NCBI GenBank assembly: GCA_944322615.1
Contig: CALUPH010000003.1
Span: forward strand, 62,001 to 126,000
Reading direction: 5' to 3'
DNA: 64,000 nucleotides
From: Candidatus Gastranaerophilales bacterium
GTDB lineage: Bacteria > Cyanobacteriota > Vampirovibrionia > Gastranaerophilales > Gastranaerophilaceae
The notes below the pieces were generated by a model that worked only from the letters and a program-made list of their open reading frames with translations, did no database searches and was not told the origin of the DNA. How positions within the stretch are numbered: the stretch's first letter is position 1; each line of letters starts with the position of its first letter. Position numbers and translations under genes: made by a program. Shown here piece by piece: positions 36,967 to 46,033 of the stretch.

Positions 36967-38036
36967 TTTTTTACACATTCCAACAGAGTATAATCATGAA
37001 TTCCCACTGAATATTTTGATTTAACTTTAAGACCAGCTTCATCAATCAAAGAAAGCATATCTTTTTCAGAATACATTTTACTTACACCGTTTGCCATACA
37101 AGTAAAATACAAAGAAATATGAACAAGAGAATACTCTGCAGCTTTAAATTGCTGATTATCTATAAATGGTTCAAGTATATATATATGAATATTTTTATCA
37201 GACGCTTTTTCTACATTTGTTAATATTGATAAAATTTGACGTTCAGAAAAACAATCCAAAAACTGACTCATAAAAACAGCACCAGACATTTTTGGGAAAA
37301 CGGCATTTTCTGATACTACATTAATTCCATAGAACTCACATCTGTTATTATTTACATTTTCTCTTGCTCTATCTATATTTTCAGGCAAATCAAGCATTGT
37401 AACCTTGCAATCGGAATTATATTTTAAACAAGCTTTTTCAAACTTACCCGTATTTCCGCCTATATCAAATATTTCTTTAGGATTTTGTTTAAAAATTATA
37501 TCCAAAACTTCATCAAAACAAGTATCAGAATAATAATGATCAAACTCATACCAACTTTTTTGTATTTGTTCAGGAAGCTTTGAAAGTGCCGGATATATTG
37601 TCGGATAATTTCCTATATATTTTTTTAGTCCAATAGGAGATTCTTCTTTAAATGAATTCGCCAACTCTGACGCCCCCAAGTAACACACATCTCGCATAAA
37701 ATTAAAGTTTACTCTTGTCATCTCATTATCAATAAATGTATCACCTAAAGATGTTAGAGAATATTTACCGTCTTTTAACTCTATAATTTCTGTTACTAAA
37801 GCAGCTTCACATAATGTCTTAGCGGTATACTTTGATATGTCACAATTTTGTACAATTTCGTCTATCGAAGCAGAAGTGCTTTTAAGATAATCTAAAATAC
37901 CAAACTTCATCATTGAAGCTATTACTTGAAAAGTAAACGGTGCAAAAACTATTTGCTGTGCTTTTGCTAAAGTTTCAACAAAACTTTCTTTTCTTCTGCT
38001 TTTTCTTCTATATTTAGTTGTTTCTTTATCAACCAT
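36963..38036 (-). CDS. winged-helix O-methyltransferase (class I SAM-dependent)
   Basis: 357 residues. Residues about 25-110 form the winged-helix dimerization domain typical of plant- and polyketide-type O-methyltransferases (FTFQVIASMMKFGILDYLKS..). The Rossmann part has motif I IFDIGGNTGKFEKAC at 189-203. Such an enzyme would methylate the aromatic head hydroxyl of an aryl polyene; E. coli-type clusters also carry one. It is coupled to the acyltransferase and is divergent from the PPTase gene (17 bases apart). Confidence 0.85.
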   Translation of the reverse strand: MVDKETTKYRRKSRRKESFVETLAKAQQIVFAPFTFQVIASMMKFGILDYLKSTSASIDEIVQNCDISKYTAKTLCEAALVTEIIELKDGKYSLTSLGDTFIDNEMTRVNFNFMRDVCYLGASELANSFKEESPIGLKKYIGNYPTIYPALSKLPEQIQKSWYEFDHYYSDTCFDEVLDIIFKQNPKEIFDIGGNTGKFEKACLKYNSDCKVTMLDLPENIDRARENVNNNRCEFYGINVVSENAVFPKMSGAVFMSQFLDCFSERQILSILTNVEKASDKNIHIYILEPFIDNQQFKAAEYSLVHISLYFTCMANGVSKMYSEKDMLSLIDEAGLKVKSKYSVGIHDYTLLECVKK

Positions 38037-38053
38037 AATGGTAAAATTATACC

Positions 38054-38683
38054 ATGAAGATTTTCTATATTAAGATAAATAATAATGAAAAATGTACAAA
38101 ACACAATTTCAAAAAGCTTCAATCACAAATAGGAAGATTGATTACGAAATTTGTTGCCGAATATTTTTATAATATAGAAGATACAAGTATTATAATTGAA
38201 AATAAAAAACCAAAATTTGAAAATGCAAGCCTTTGTTTTAATATTTCACACTCAAATAATATTGTAGCTGTTGCTTTTGACTCTTTTCCATTAGGTCTTG
38301 ATATTGAATTTATGAAAGACAGAGATTTTAAACTGCTACTTGAAAGATATAACATTAATTCAAACAATAAAGAATTTTTCTACCAATTTTGGACTGAATA
38401 TGAAGCCAAAATAAAAATACAAAATGAAACAAAACAGAAAATAAGTTTTAAACTGGAACAAAATTATATGTTATCTTTATTTTCTTCAAATCCTGATGAA
38501 GGAATTAAAACTAAACTTAAAATATATGAACTTAAAAGCCCAATTGATAATATAACACCAAGCGAACTTATTAATTTAAAGCTCGTAAAAGAAAGTAATG
38601 CAAAAGAGAATACACTTGTAGCACAAGAAAGAAGTATAGCGCCGGATGAGTTTTTAACACCGCTTGCCCTAAATATTGAATAA
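38054..38683 (+). CDS. Sfp-type 4'-phosphopantetheinyl transferase
   Basis: 209 residues. Transfers phosphopantetheine from CoA to ACP serines. Motifs: FNISHS (62-67), the Mg/CoA-binding GLDIE (81-85) and WTEYEAKIKI (113-122), then the strand YMLSLFSS. Two ACP genes 5 kb away are the obvious targets. The last 73 codons (from about residue 137) lie antisense to the end of the MMPL gene, a 220-base convergent overlap; motif-bearing parts of both proteins reach into it. The start is close to the methyltransferase start, in a short divergent promoter region. Confidence 0.88.
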   Translation: MKIFYIKINNNEKCTKHNFKKLQSQIGRLITKFVAEYFYNIEDTSIIIENKKPKFENASLCFNISHSNNIVAVAFDSFPLGLDIEFMKDRDFKLLLERYNINSNNKEFFYQFWTEYEAKIKIQNETKQKISFKLEQNYMLSLFSSNPDEGIKTKLKIYELKSPIDNITPSELINLKLVKESNAKENTLVAQERSIAPDEFLTPLALNIE

Positions 38684-40596
38684 TCCAAACCAAAACCAAG
38701 TATCAAGAAAATTGAAAGAATATGAAACATATTTATTTCTTTAAAAATAAGACTCACAAATGCGAATGAAAAACTTGCTGCTAATATTGAAGGCAGAACG
38801 ATTTTTATTGATTTTAAAAAGTTTTTATAAATAATACTTAGTACAATTATAAGAATAAATAAAATTGGCAAAATTAACTTTATACATTTTTCTCTATAGT
38901 CCTTAATTTTGCTTGATATATCTGATTTTAAATCAATATATTGTATACCGTCACAGCCTTTTATATCAGGCTTATTTTCATCATTTAAAATCATTAATGA
39001 TTTATTTTTATCAATCATAAACTCAGACAAAATAGAATATTTTTCATCATAATCAATATATTCAAATTTATCATTCAATAGTTTATTTCTTTGCTCTTTT
39101 GTTAAAAAGTGAGCATATTTACTAAGAGAATTACTATACAGATTTTCTATCAAGATTTTATTTTCCAATTGTCTTTTCCTAGACGGAATATACTTGGAAA
39201 CGGATTGATAATTCTTTAATTTTTTAGCAATAATTTCTTCTTTTTGAAGGATATCGTCAAATGATTTTCCCTCAACAACTAGAAATGTTTGTTTAAAGTT
39301 AGAATTTGTTACTTGTGCAAAAAGTTTTTCAGCGTATGCAAGTTCTTTAGATGGCACATACATATTTTTGATATTGTCATCAAATTTTAAGTTAATAGCC
39401 CCACAAATAATAACAATTATAACAATACTTAGTATGAGTTTTTCATATCTTATAGTTATATCAATTTTTCGTTCGAAATCATTTAAAAAGTACTTACATA
39501 TTAAGGGATAAAATAAAACAACAAATAAATATACACTGATTAAACCTACTACGGTAAAGACAGAAATTTGTTTCAGTAAATCCATTTGAGAAAATATTAA
39601 CACTATAAAAGCACAGGAAGTTGAAAGCAAGCTTACTGTTAAGCTTTTAATAATTTTTTTCAAATCTTTTTCTACAAAATAGTGAAGAGAATAATCTATA
39701 CAAATACCAATTAATGTTGTAGAGAATACAAATGTCAGAATATGAACTTTATCAAACAATAATGAAACTATTGAGAACCCTGAAAAAATACCAATAAATA
39801 AACTAACAAATGCTGGTATTATAAGTTTTATATTTCGAAAATAAAAATAGAACAGAGCAAATAGAAATATTGAAGATAATATACAAATAATATTTATTTC
39901 GGACATAGAAGCAGAACTTGCATAATATGAATGAATAGGGACTCCTGTCAGATAAACTTTTGAACTTGATTGACCGTTTAATGAATCAACCATAGAAACC
40001 AGATTAGCTATTTTTTCATTTGCTATTGTGGGTGATAGTGTATCAATATTAGACTCTAATAAGATATATTTATAATATCTATCTGAAAATTGAACGATAT
40101 CTCCACTTGCTATTAAATTTATATTTGAAAGACCGGTTATATAATCGGTAAAAAGGAGAAAAGGATCCTCTTCTACAGGTAAAAGAGAAATTCCCATAGG
40201 ATTAATTAATCTTTCGAAAGCTTCTTTTTCAACTGTTTCATAATCTTTTTCTATGATTAATTCTCTCGTTCTTTCAGATAGAAAATTATTATGATACTTT
40301 TTATAAAAGTTAAATCCATCAAGATAATCAAAGCTTTTATTTTTGAAAGATTTCTTATCAACTTTTTCTATAAATACTTTTGCTAACTCGTCACAATCTT
40401 GATAAGATTTTGATTCTATTAGAACATTTATTTTTGAAGAAAACCTGCTATTCAAATTCATAATTAATTCTGAATGTTCATTATCAGGTAAAACCGCCTT
40501 TAAAATATTAGTTTCCGTTTTTGCAGGATTAAAAACAGTTAAAAAGCTTAACAGAAGAAAAAAGAATATAAATAATATTCTAAAAAACTTAATCAT
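38464..40596 (-). CDS. MMPL/RND-family lipid exporter
   Basis: 710-residue inner-membrane protein with the duplicated RND layout: one helix, a large periplasmic loop (to about 235), five helices, then a second helix, loop (about 410-575) and five final helices ending SIGLLSSYILSLVLIP. It has the predicted exporter role of the MMPL gene found in aryl polyene and similar lipid clusters, working with a LolA-like carrier. Three bases separate it from the LolA-like gene. Its 3' end overlaps the PPTase gene. Confidence 0.88.
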   Translation of the reverse strand: MIKFFRILFIFFFLLLSFLTVFNPAKTETNILKAVLPDNEHSELIMNLNSRFSSKINVLIESKSYQDCDELAKVFIEKVDKKSFKNKSFDYLDGFNFYKKYHNNFLSERTRELIIEKDYETVEKEAFERLINPMGISLLPVEEDPFLLFTDYITGLSNINLIASGDIVQFSDRYYKYILLESNIDTLSPTIANEKIANLVSMVDSLNGQSSSKVYLTGVPIHSYYASSASMSEINIICILSSIFLFALFYFYFRNIKLIIPAFVSLFIGIFSGFSIVSLLFDKVHILTFVFSTTLIGICIDYSLHYFVEKDLKKIIKSLTVSLLSTSCAFIVLIFSQMDLLKQISVFTVVGLISVYLFVVLFYPLICKYFLNDFERKIDITIRYEKLILSIVIIVIICGAINLKFDDNIKNMYVPSKELAYAEKLFAQVTNSNFKQTFLVVEGKSFDDILQKEEIIAKKLKNYQSVSKYIPSRKRQLENKILIENLYSNSLSKYAHFLTKEQRNKLLNDKFEYIDYDEKYSILSEFMIDKNKSLMILNDENKPDIKGCDGIQYIDLKSDISSKIKDYREKCIKLILPILFILIIVLSIIYKNFLKSIKIVLPSILAASFSFAFVSLIFKEINMFHILSIFLILGFGLDYSIFRASGVKNSSGAILLSCATSVFSFALLSFTSFKLISSLGVILSIGLLSSYILSLVLIPSSGFEENKDNI

Positions 40597-40598
40597 TA

Positions 40599-41132
40599 CT
40601 ACTTACACTGCATAAACTTTATTTTTGTACTACCGTTATTAACTGTATTTATCAATATTTCATCAATATTATCTTTCCCGATAATAATGATATTCTTTAA
40701 TTGAACTTTTGAAGGAGAATCACTTTTGGGAACTAAGCCAAGAATCCATTTTGAATTGTTATTTTTGAAGAACAAATCAAAATTCTTCTCAACATAAGAA
40801 AATTCTTTTTTTGAAATTCCGATTATTATATCATTAACGTATTTATTTTCTTTAGAAGTATATGAAGTTGTATATTTCACAGGGTATTCAGTATTAAAAA
40901 TCACACCTTTTCTCAAAATGAACTGAAAAGTACCGCCCGACTTAATAGTTTGATTTGAATTAGGAATAAATTTTTCTTGTTCAAAATTACAGCTAACGTC
41001 CTTAAACTGAGGAATTTGAATACTATCAGCAGAAACTTTATTATTAAAAACATCTGCATTTGCAAATGCATTATTAAAACAACAAATATAAATAAAGCAA
41101 ACAATTATAATAAACTTAAAAAGTATTTTCAT
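40599..41132 (-). CDS. LolA-like outer-membrane lipoprotein/lipid carrier
   Basis: 177 residues with a signal peptide (MKILFKFIIIVCFIYICCFNNAFA) and the LolA-like beta pattern FEQEKFIPNSNQTIKSGGTFQF..GVIFNTEYPV. In aryl polyene and related clusters a LolA-like protein is thought to carry the lipid across the periplasm from the MMPL pump. It lies between the thioesterase and MMPL genes with 3-base gaps. The family similarity is clear, though this is a short and diverged member. Confidence 0.78.
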   Translation of the reverse strand: MKILFKFIIIVCFIYICCFNNAFANADVFNNKVSADSIQIPQFKDVSCNFEQEKFIPNSNQTIKSGGTFQFILRKGVIFNTEYPVKYTTSYTSKENKYVNDIIIGISKKEFSYVEKNFDLFFKNNNSKWILGLVPKSDSPSKVQLKNIIIIGKDNIDEILINTVNNGSTKIKFMQCK

Positions 41133-41135
41133 ACC

Positions 41136-41549
41136 TTAAACTTTACAACAAGAAAGCTTTTTTTTCAATTTTTCAGGTGGATCATAAATACTTTGCATTG
41201 TATTAATATCAACACAAATCTGCATTGTCTTCGCTTTGAATAATTTTTCACCAGTCTTATTATCATAAATTGTATATTTTATGATTAAACAAGGTTCTAT
41301 TTCTTCAAGAGTTGAAACAACTTTAAGTTCTTGATTAAATCTGCAAGGTTTTATATATTTCATTTCCATAGTTGCAATAGGAAAAGCTATTCCGTCACTA
41401 TGCATATTTACATAACTGTATCCGAGTTTATTAAACAAATCACTTCTTGCCGCTTCGATATACTTTACATAGTTTCCATGCCAAACCACATTCATTGGAT
41501 CTAAATCATAAAATTCAACATTTAATATTTTTTCTGATTGAAAATACAT
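41136..41549 (-). CDS. hot-dog thioesterase (4HBT type)
   Basis: 137 residues, a single hot-dog domain. The start at 41549 has AGGAG six bases before it; a longer frame overlaps the preceding gene and lacks support. The active-site segment YDLDPMNVVWHGNYVKYIEAAR contains the conserved Asp17 of 4-hydroxybenzoyl-CoA-type thioesterases. In the cluster it would release or edit acyl chains. Confidence 0.87.
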   Translation of the reverse strand: MYFQSEKILNVEFYDLDPMNVVWHGNYVKYIEAARSDLFNKLGYSYVNMHSDGIAFPIATMEMKYIKPCRFNQELKVVSTLEEIEPCLIIKYTIYDNKTGEKLFKAKTMQICVDINTMQSIYDPPEKLKKKLSCCKV

Positions 41550-41575
41550 AAGTACTCCTAAACTTATTTTTATCC

Positions 41576-43123
41576 TCAAAGAACAAATATACCGGATGAA
41601 CAAACTTTATCATCAGCCATATAGGTAAATTCAACGGATGATTCTTTCTTAGTTAATTTTAACATAACTTTTTCGTCTGCCTTAATAATACTGGAAAATT
41701 TAATTTTCTTGGCTTCTAAAACAGGAATATCAGTTTTAAATACTTTTTTTACAAAATAGTTAGCATAGAATAATTGGACAACTCCCGGAAGAACAGGCAT
41801 TATCGGGAAATGCCCCTTAAAAAAGTTTGAGCTTTTTCTAAAAAATAATCCTAGTTCTGCTTCTTTTTCATTTTGTTTTCTGCTAAAGATAAAAGGATAA
41901 GATAAATTCATTGAAAAAATTTGTTCAATCGCTACTCTATCTGTTTTACCTGATTTTGTCTTTGGAACTTCATCAATAAAACGCCATTTTTTAGGAACAA
42001 TTTCACTATATTTTAAAAGGTATTCTTTTAAAACTTTTTCATTTAATGAACTATCTGAAGTAACTATTGCACAAGCCAAAACATCCTGATATTTAAAACA
42101 ATATGCATCAATCACTTCTGCTTTTTGTTTTAATATATTTTCTATTTCTTCTAAAGAAATTCTTTTTTCCTTTATTTTCACGATTCTATCACTTCTGCCT
42201 TTTAAAATGAACTCTGTATCAGAAAGCTTTTCTGCAATATCTCCAATTTTCATTTCATCTTCAATAAAGAAATCAGATTTTACAACAATACAGCCATCAT
42301 CTGAAATATAAAATATTACTCCATTAAGGCATTTAAAATTACAGAAATCATTTCGGTATGCAATCGTACCAACTTCTGTACTACCATATATTTCTATAAT
42401 ATCAGATTTTGTTTTAAAGAACTGATAAACATTTTCCTTTAATTTATCTCCGGCAGTAAAAATTTTCTTTGGCAAAACATTAAAATCAACATTATATTTA
42501 GCCATTTTTTCCAAAAAAGACGGAGATGAAATTAAGATATATGGAGTTGAATCTGTAATTTGCTCAGGAAATTCAACCTTTTCTGTATTAATAATATTCC
42601 CCATATACATAGGTAGTATAAACTGGAATATAAGCCCAAACATATGAGTCATAATTGTTGTTGAATAAAATAATTCATTTTTCTCAAACTTAAATTGTTG
42701 AGAAAGAGATTTTGCCTCTTCTTCTAAATTAAAAAAATTCTTTTTTACCATTTTGGGCATAGAAGTTGAACCTGATGTAAAAAAATTTATAAAAGTATTT
42801 TTAACATCAATTTGTTCAAAATTGTAATTTTCTGCTTTTTCAGGTTTTTCAGGAAGAATATAATCAAAATTCAACATTGATAATCTGTTTTTATCTGTTA
42901 AAAGATAAATATTTTTCTTTGCAAATATTGCCGCGAAAAAATTTACAATAAATTCAAAACTATCATCACCCAAAAGAACAACCGAATTAGCAGCTTCTTT
43001 TTCAAAAATATTTTTTTGACCATAAACATATTTTTTTAAATCAGAAAAAGTAATGTTCTTTTTATCTTTTATTAGAACAATATTTTTATCATATTCAGTT
43101 GTATAAAATTTTTCCAGAATCAT
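41576..43123 (-). CDS. AMP-dependent acyl ligase fused to FabZ-like dehydratase
   Basis: 515 residues in two domains. Residues 1-405 are an adenylate-forming ligase: P-loop FFTSGSTSMPKMVKK (114-128), IYGSTEVG (245-252), ILKGRSDRIVKI (306-317) and the C-terminal Lys393 in KTKSGKTDR. Residues about 410-515 are a hot-dog domain with the dehydratase motif FKGHFPIMPVLPG (His438). In aryl polyene clusters the ligase loads the starter acid onto an ACP, and the corresponding hot-dog enzyme dehydrates intermediates; here the two are one polypeptide. ATGA-type overlaps join it to its neighbour upstream. Confidence 0.86.
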   Translation of the reverse strand: MILEKFYTTEYDKNIVLIKDKKNITFSDLKKYVYGQKNIFEKEAANSVVLLGDDSFEFIVNFFAAIFAKKNIYLLTDKNRLSMLNFDYILPEKPEKAENYNFEQIDVKNTFINFFTSGSTSMPKMVKKNFFNLEEEAKSLSQQFKFEKNELFYSTTIMTHMFGLIFQFILPMYMGNIINTEKVEFPEQITDSTPYILISSPSFLEKMAKYNVDFNVLPKKIFTAGDKLKENVYQFFKTKSDIIEIYGSTEVGTIAYRNDFCNFKCLNGVIFYISDDGCIVVKSDFFIEDEMKIGDIAEKLSDTEFILKGRSDRIVKIKEKRISLEEIENILKQKAEVIDAYCFKYQDVLACAIVTSDSSLNEKVLKEYLLKYSEIVPKKWRFIDEVPKTKSGKTDRVAIEQIFSMNLSYPFIFSRKQNEKEAELGLFFRKSSNFFKGHFPIMPVLPGVVQLFYANYFVKKVFKTDIPVLEAKKIKFSSIIKADEKVMLKLTKKESSVEFTYMADDKVCSSGIFVL

Positions 43124-43521
43124 ATTATATTTTTCTTTTTCAAAATTATTCTAATTATATACTCAACAAAAAACAAAGTCCCTATTAATAAATAAGCAAT
43201 AAAACCATTATATACAGCCCAAAATTTTGTACTCATAAAAACAGAGATTAAAGACATTACAAAATTAAAAAAAGTAAGTCCACTCCAAATATAAGTTAAA
43301 TTTCTTGTATATATCAAAGCATTTTGAGACAATTCACCATCAACCGCTTTAGCAAATTTTTGAATGACCGTTTCTTTTGAAAAAGTTGAAATAAAAAATA
43401 CCAGAAATACCGTCAAATTAGCAAAAACAGGATACAACTTGACTACAAATATTTCTGTATAATGAAATAACAAAATTACAAAAAAAGTAATACATAAAGA
43501 AACAAAAAGTTTCAATTTCAT
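43120..43521 (-). CDS. small polytopic membrane protein of lipid clusters (COG4648-like)
   Basis: 133 residues with four predicted membrane helices (near 6-20, 28-46, 72-96, 106-125) and the internal segment KFAKAVDGELSQNALIYTRNLTYIWSGLTFFN, which is typical of the COG4648 proteins found in aryl polyene gene clusters. Function unknown, possibly a membrane scaffold for the enzymes. It overlaps the ACP gene stop by 4 bases and the ligase start by 4 bases. Confidence 0.72.
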   Translation of the reverse strand: MKLKLFVSLCITFFVILLFHYTEIFVVKLYPVFANLTVFLVFFISTFSKETVIQKFAKAVDGELSQNALIYTRNLTYIWSGLTFFNFVMSLISVFMSTKFWAVYNGFIAYLLIGTLFFVEYIIRIILKKKNII

Positions 43522-43772
43522 TTTAATAATTCTTCTACAGCATTTACAACATCATCTACAGTACGAATTTCTTTAAAATTTTCAGGAGTAATTTTCTTAT
43601 TTGTGAATGTTTGTAATTTTACAGCCAAATCAACTGCATCAATACTATCAAGTTCTAAATCTTCAAAAAGATTAGCATTAGGAGTTATAATATCTTTTGA
43701 AATTTCAAAATCTTCAACTAATATTTCTAATAACTTTGTATAAATTTCTTCTCGTGTATATTGTTTACTCAC
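43518..43772 (-). CDS. acyl carrier protein (second of pair)
   Basis: 84 residues, four-helix ACP with the phosphopantetheine attachment Ser43 in LDSIDAVDL. It overlaps the first ACP gene by 8 bases. Two ACPs in tandem are the rule in aryl polyene clusters, one for the starter and one for chain elongation. Confidence 0.93.
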   Translation of the reverse strand: MSKQYTREEIYTKLLEILVEDFEISKDIITPNANLFEDLELDSIDAVDLAVKLQTFTNKKITPENFKEIRTVDDVVNAVEELLK

Positions 43773-44022
43773 CTATATTACTCCTGACATAATCTGCTAA
43801 TGTTTTGACAGAATAAAAATATTTTTTATTTTCTTCCTTGTTTGAACTCATTTTCAAATTGTATTTCTTCTTTAGCGCCATACCAAGTTCCAAAGCATCA
43901 ATTGAATCTAGCCCTAAACCGTCAATAAACAAAGGTTCTTCTTCATTAATATCAGATGGAGTAATATCCTCTAACTCCAATGATTTTATTATTAATTCTT
44001 TTATCTCTTCTTCAACTGTCAT
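43765..44022 (-). CDS. acyl carrier protein (first of pair)
   Basis: 85 residues, ACP with attachment Ser40 in LGLDSIDALELG. Its sequence differs from the adjacent ACP, so the two probably serve different steps (starter loading against elongation). The PPTase at 38054 is the likely activator. Confidence 0.93.
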   Translation of the reverse strand: MTVEEEIKELIIKSLELEDITPSDINEEEPLFIDGLGLDSIDALELGMALKKKYNLKMSSNKEENKKYFYSVKTLADYVRSNIGE

Positions 44023-44079
44023 TCTAATATTCCTATTTCTATTTACTCATATTTCATACTTAAAGTCAATTTAAGCAAA

Positions 44080-45303
44080 TTAAACAATTTTAAATATTAA
44101 GGATGTATTTATTCCGCCAAAAGCAAAGTTATTAGACATTATTATTTTCGCTTCTAATTCTTGCCCTTGATTTTTTATATATCCTAAAGGAGCACAATTT
44201 TCATCAACATTGTTTAAATTAATAGTAGGTGCAAACCATTTTTTATGAGCCATATCAATAGAAAGAATAGCTTCTATTGCACCACAAGCTCCGAGAGTGT
44301 GACCTGTATAACTTTTTAAAGAGCTAATAGGAACATTCCTATTAAATACTTCATACGTAGCATAAGATTCTGCAATATCGCCATGAATAGTTGCTGTTCC
44401 ATGAGCATTTACATAATCTACTTGTTCTGATGAAATATTAGCATCCTTTAGAGCTAATAATAAAGCATTCTTCATCGTTTCTTGATTTGGAGATGTAATA
44501 TGAGTACCATCAGTATTTGTACCAAACCCGATTATTTCAGCATATATTTTAGCACCGCGTTTTTTTGCGTGTTCGTATTCTTCTAATATTAAAGTTCCGG
44601 CACCTTCACCTATAACTAATCCGTCCCTATCTTTATCAAAAGGCGCAGGGGTTAATTCAGGATGAGAATTTTTTTGACTTGTTGCATAAAGAGTATCAAA
44701 TACAGCAATCTGAGCAGGATGAAGTTCTTCCGCACCACCAGCTATCATTACCGTTTGAAGTCCATATTTTATTGCTTCATACGCATAACCAATCCCCATA
44801 GAACCTGATGTACAAGCAGTAGAAGTAGGAATTAATCTTCCAACTGTTTTAAAATATAATGAAAGATTTACACTTGTAGTTTGCGGCATCATCTTTACAT
44901 AAGAGCCTGAATTAACACTTTTTACTTCTTTCGTCACTTGCATTGAATGAAAATCAATTAATGGTTCCAATGAACCGGATGAAGAACCGTAACTTACCCC
45001 TGTTTGACCGTTTATAATTATATCATCACCTAACAATCCTGCATCTTTAAGAGCTTCTTCAGCAGTTGCAACACTCATAACTGAAACTCTACCCATTGTT
45101 CTTAAAACTTTTCTGGTAAAGTGTTCCGGCACAATAAAATCTTTAACAGGTGCAGAAAGTTTTGTATTTAACCTATCATATTGTTCTAATTCTTTTGAAT
45201 AAACAATACAATTCTTTAATTTTAATAAACTTTCAATGGCAGAATTTCTGGTACTGCCCAAAGGACTTGCAAGAGCCATACCTGTAATAACAACTCTTTT
45301 CAC
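44080..45303 (-). CDS. beta-ketoacyl-ACP synthase (FabF-like, cluster KS 2)
   Basis: 407 residues, condensing enzyme with an intact Cys-His-His triad: Cys164 in PTSTACTSGS, His301 in VNAHGTA and His335 in SYTGHTLGA. It overlaps the ketoreductase gene by 4 bases. Gene order KS-DH-KR-KS matches the O-P-Q-R block of the E. coli aryl polyene cluster, making this the ApeR-position enzyme. Confidence 0.93.
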   Translation of the reverse strand: MKRVVITGMALASPLGSTRNSAIESLLKLKNCIVYSKELEQYDRLNTKLSAPVKDFIVPEHFTRKVLRTMGRVSVMSVATAEEALKDAGLLGDDIIINGQTGVSYGSSSGSLEPLIDFHSMQVTKEVKSVNSGSYVKMMPQTTSVNLSLYFKTVGRLIPTSTACTSGSMGIGYAYEAIKYGLQTVMIAGGAEELHPAQIAVFDTLYATSQKNSHPELTPAPFDKDRDGLVIGEGAGTLILEEYEHAKKRGAKIYAEIIGFGTNTDGTHITSPNQETMKNALLLALKDANISSEQVDYVNAHGTATIHGDIAESYATYEVFNRNVPISSLKSYTGHTLGACGAIEAILSIDMAHKKWFAPTINLNNVDENCAPLGYIKNQGQELEAKIIMSNNFAFGGINTSLIFKIV

Positions 45304-46028
45304 AGGTAAAGTCCTCCATTAACAGAAATAACCTGTCCTGTAATATAAGCAGCCTCATCACTCATAAGATAATTAACCAAAGAAGCAACTTCTTCAGGTT
45401 TTCCAAAACGCTTCATCGGAATCATTTTTTTTACTTCTTCGGTTGGAATTTCACTTATCATATCTGTTTCAATTACCCCCGGAGCAATACAATTAACAGT
45501 AATTCCTCTTTTGGCTAATTCTAAACTCAATGCTTTGGTAGCCCCAATAATGCCCGCCTTAGAAGCCGAATAATTAACCTGTCCTCTATTACCGCAAAGA
45601 CCTGAAATAGATGACATTGTTATAATTCGTCCCTTTACTCTTTCAGAAATCATCTGCATTACAAGCGGTTTTAATACATTATAAAATCCGCCAAGATTTG
45701 TATTTAAAACACAATCCCATTCTTCATCTTCCATAGCCGGAAATACATTATCTTTTGCAATTCCTGCATTTAAAACAATCCCATAATATATTCCATTCTT
45801 TTCAATATCAGAAGACAATACTTCATTACATTCTTGTCTGTTTGAAATATCAAACTGTAATATCCTGGCATTGCGTCCCAATGATATAATTTCATTCTGA
45901 ACTGCTTCTGCTTTTGAAATATTCTTATTACAATGAAGAACAATATCGTAACCACTTTGGGCAAGACGCAAAGCAACAGCTTTACCGATACCGCGACTTG
46001 AACCCGTCACCAAAATTTGTCTGAGCAT
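45300..46028 (-). CDS. 3-oxoacyl-ACP reductase (FabG-like)
   Basis: 242-residue short-chain dehydrogenase. NAD(P) loop TGSSRGIGKA (8-17), catalytic Ser140 and the YSASK motif with Tyr153/Lys157. It ends with TGQVISVNGGLYL as usual. In the cluster it reduces the beta-keto group after each condensation (ApeQ position). Confidence 0.94.
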   Translation of the reverse strand: MLRQILVTGSSRGIGKAVALRLAQSGYDIVLHCNKNISKAEAVQNEIISLGRNARILQFDISNRQECNEVLSSDIEKNGIYYGIVLNAGIAKDNVFPAMEDEEWDCVLNTNLGGFYNVLKPLVMQMISERVKGRIITMSSISGLCGNRGQVNYSASKAGIIGATKALSLELAKRGITVNCIAPGVIETDMISEIPTEEVKKMIPMKRFGKPEEVASLVNYLMSDEAAYITGQVISVNGGLYL

Positions 46029-46033
46029 TGATT

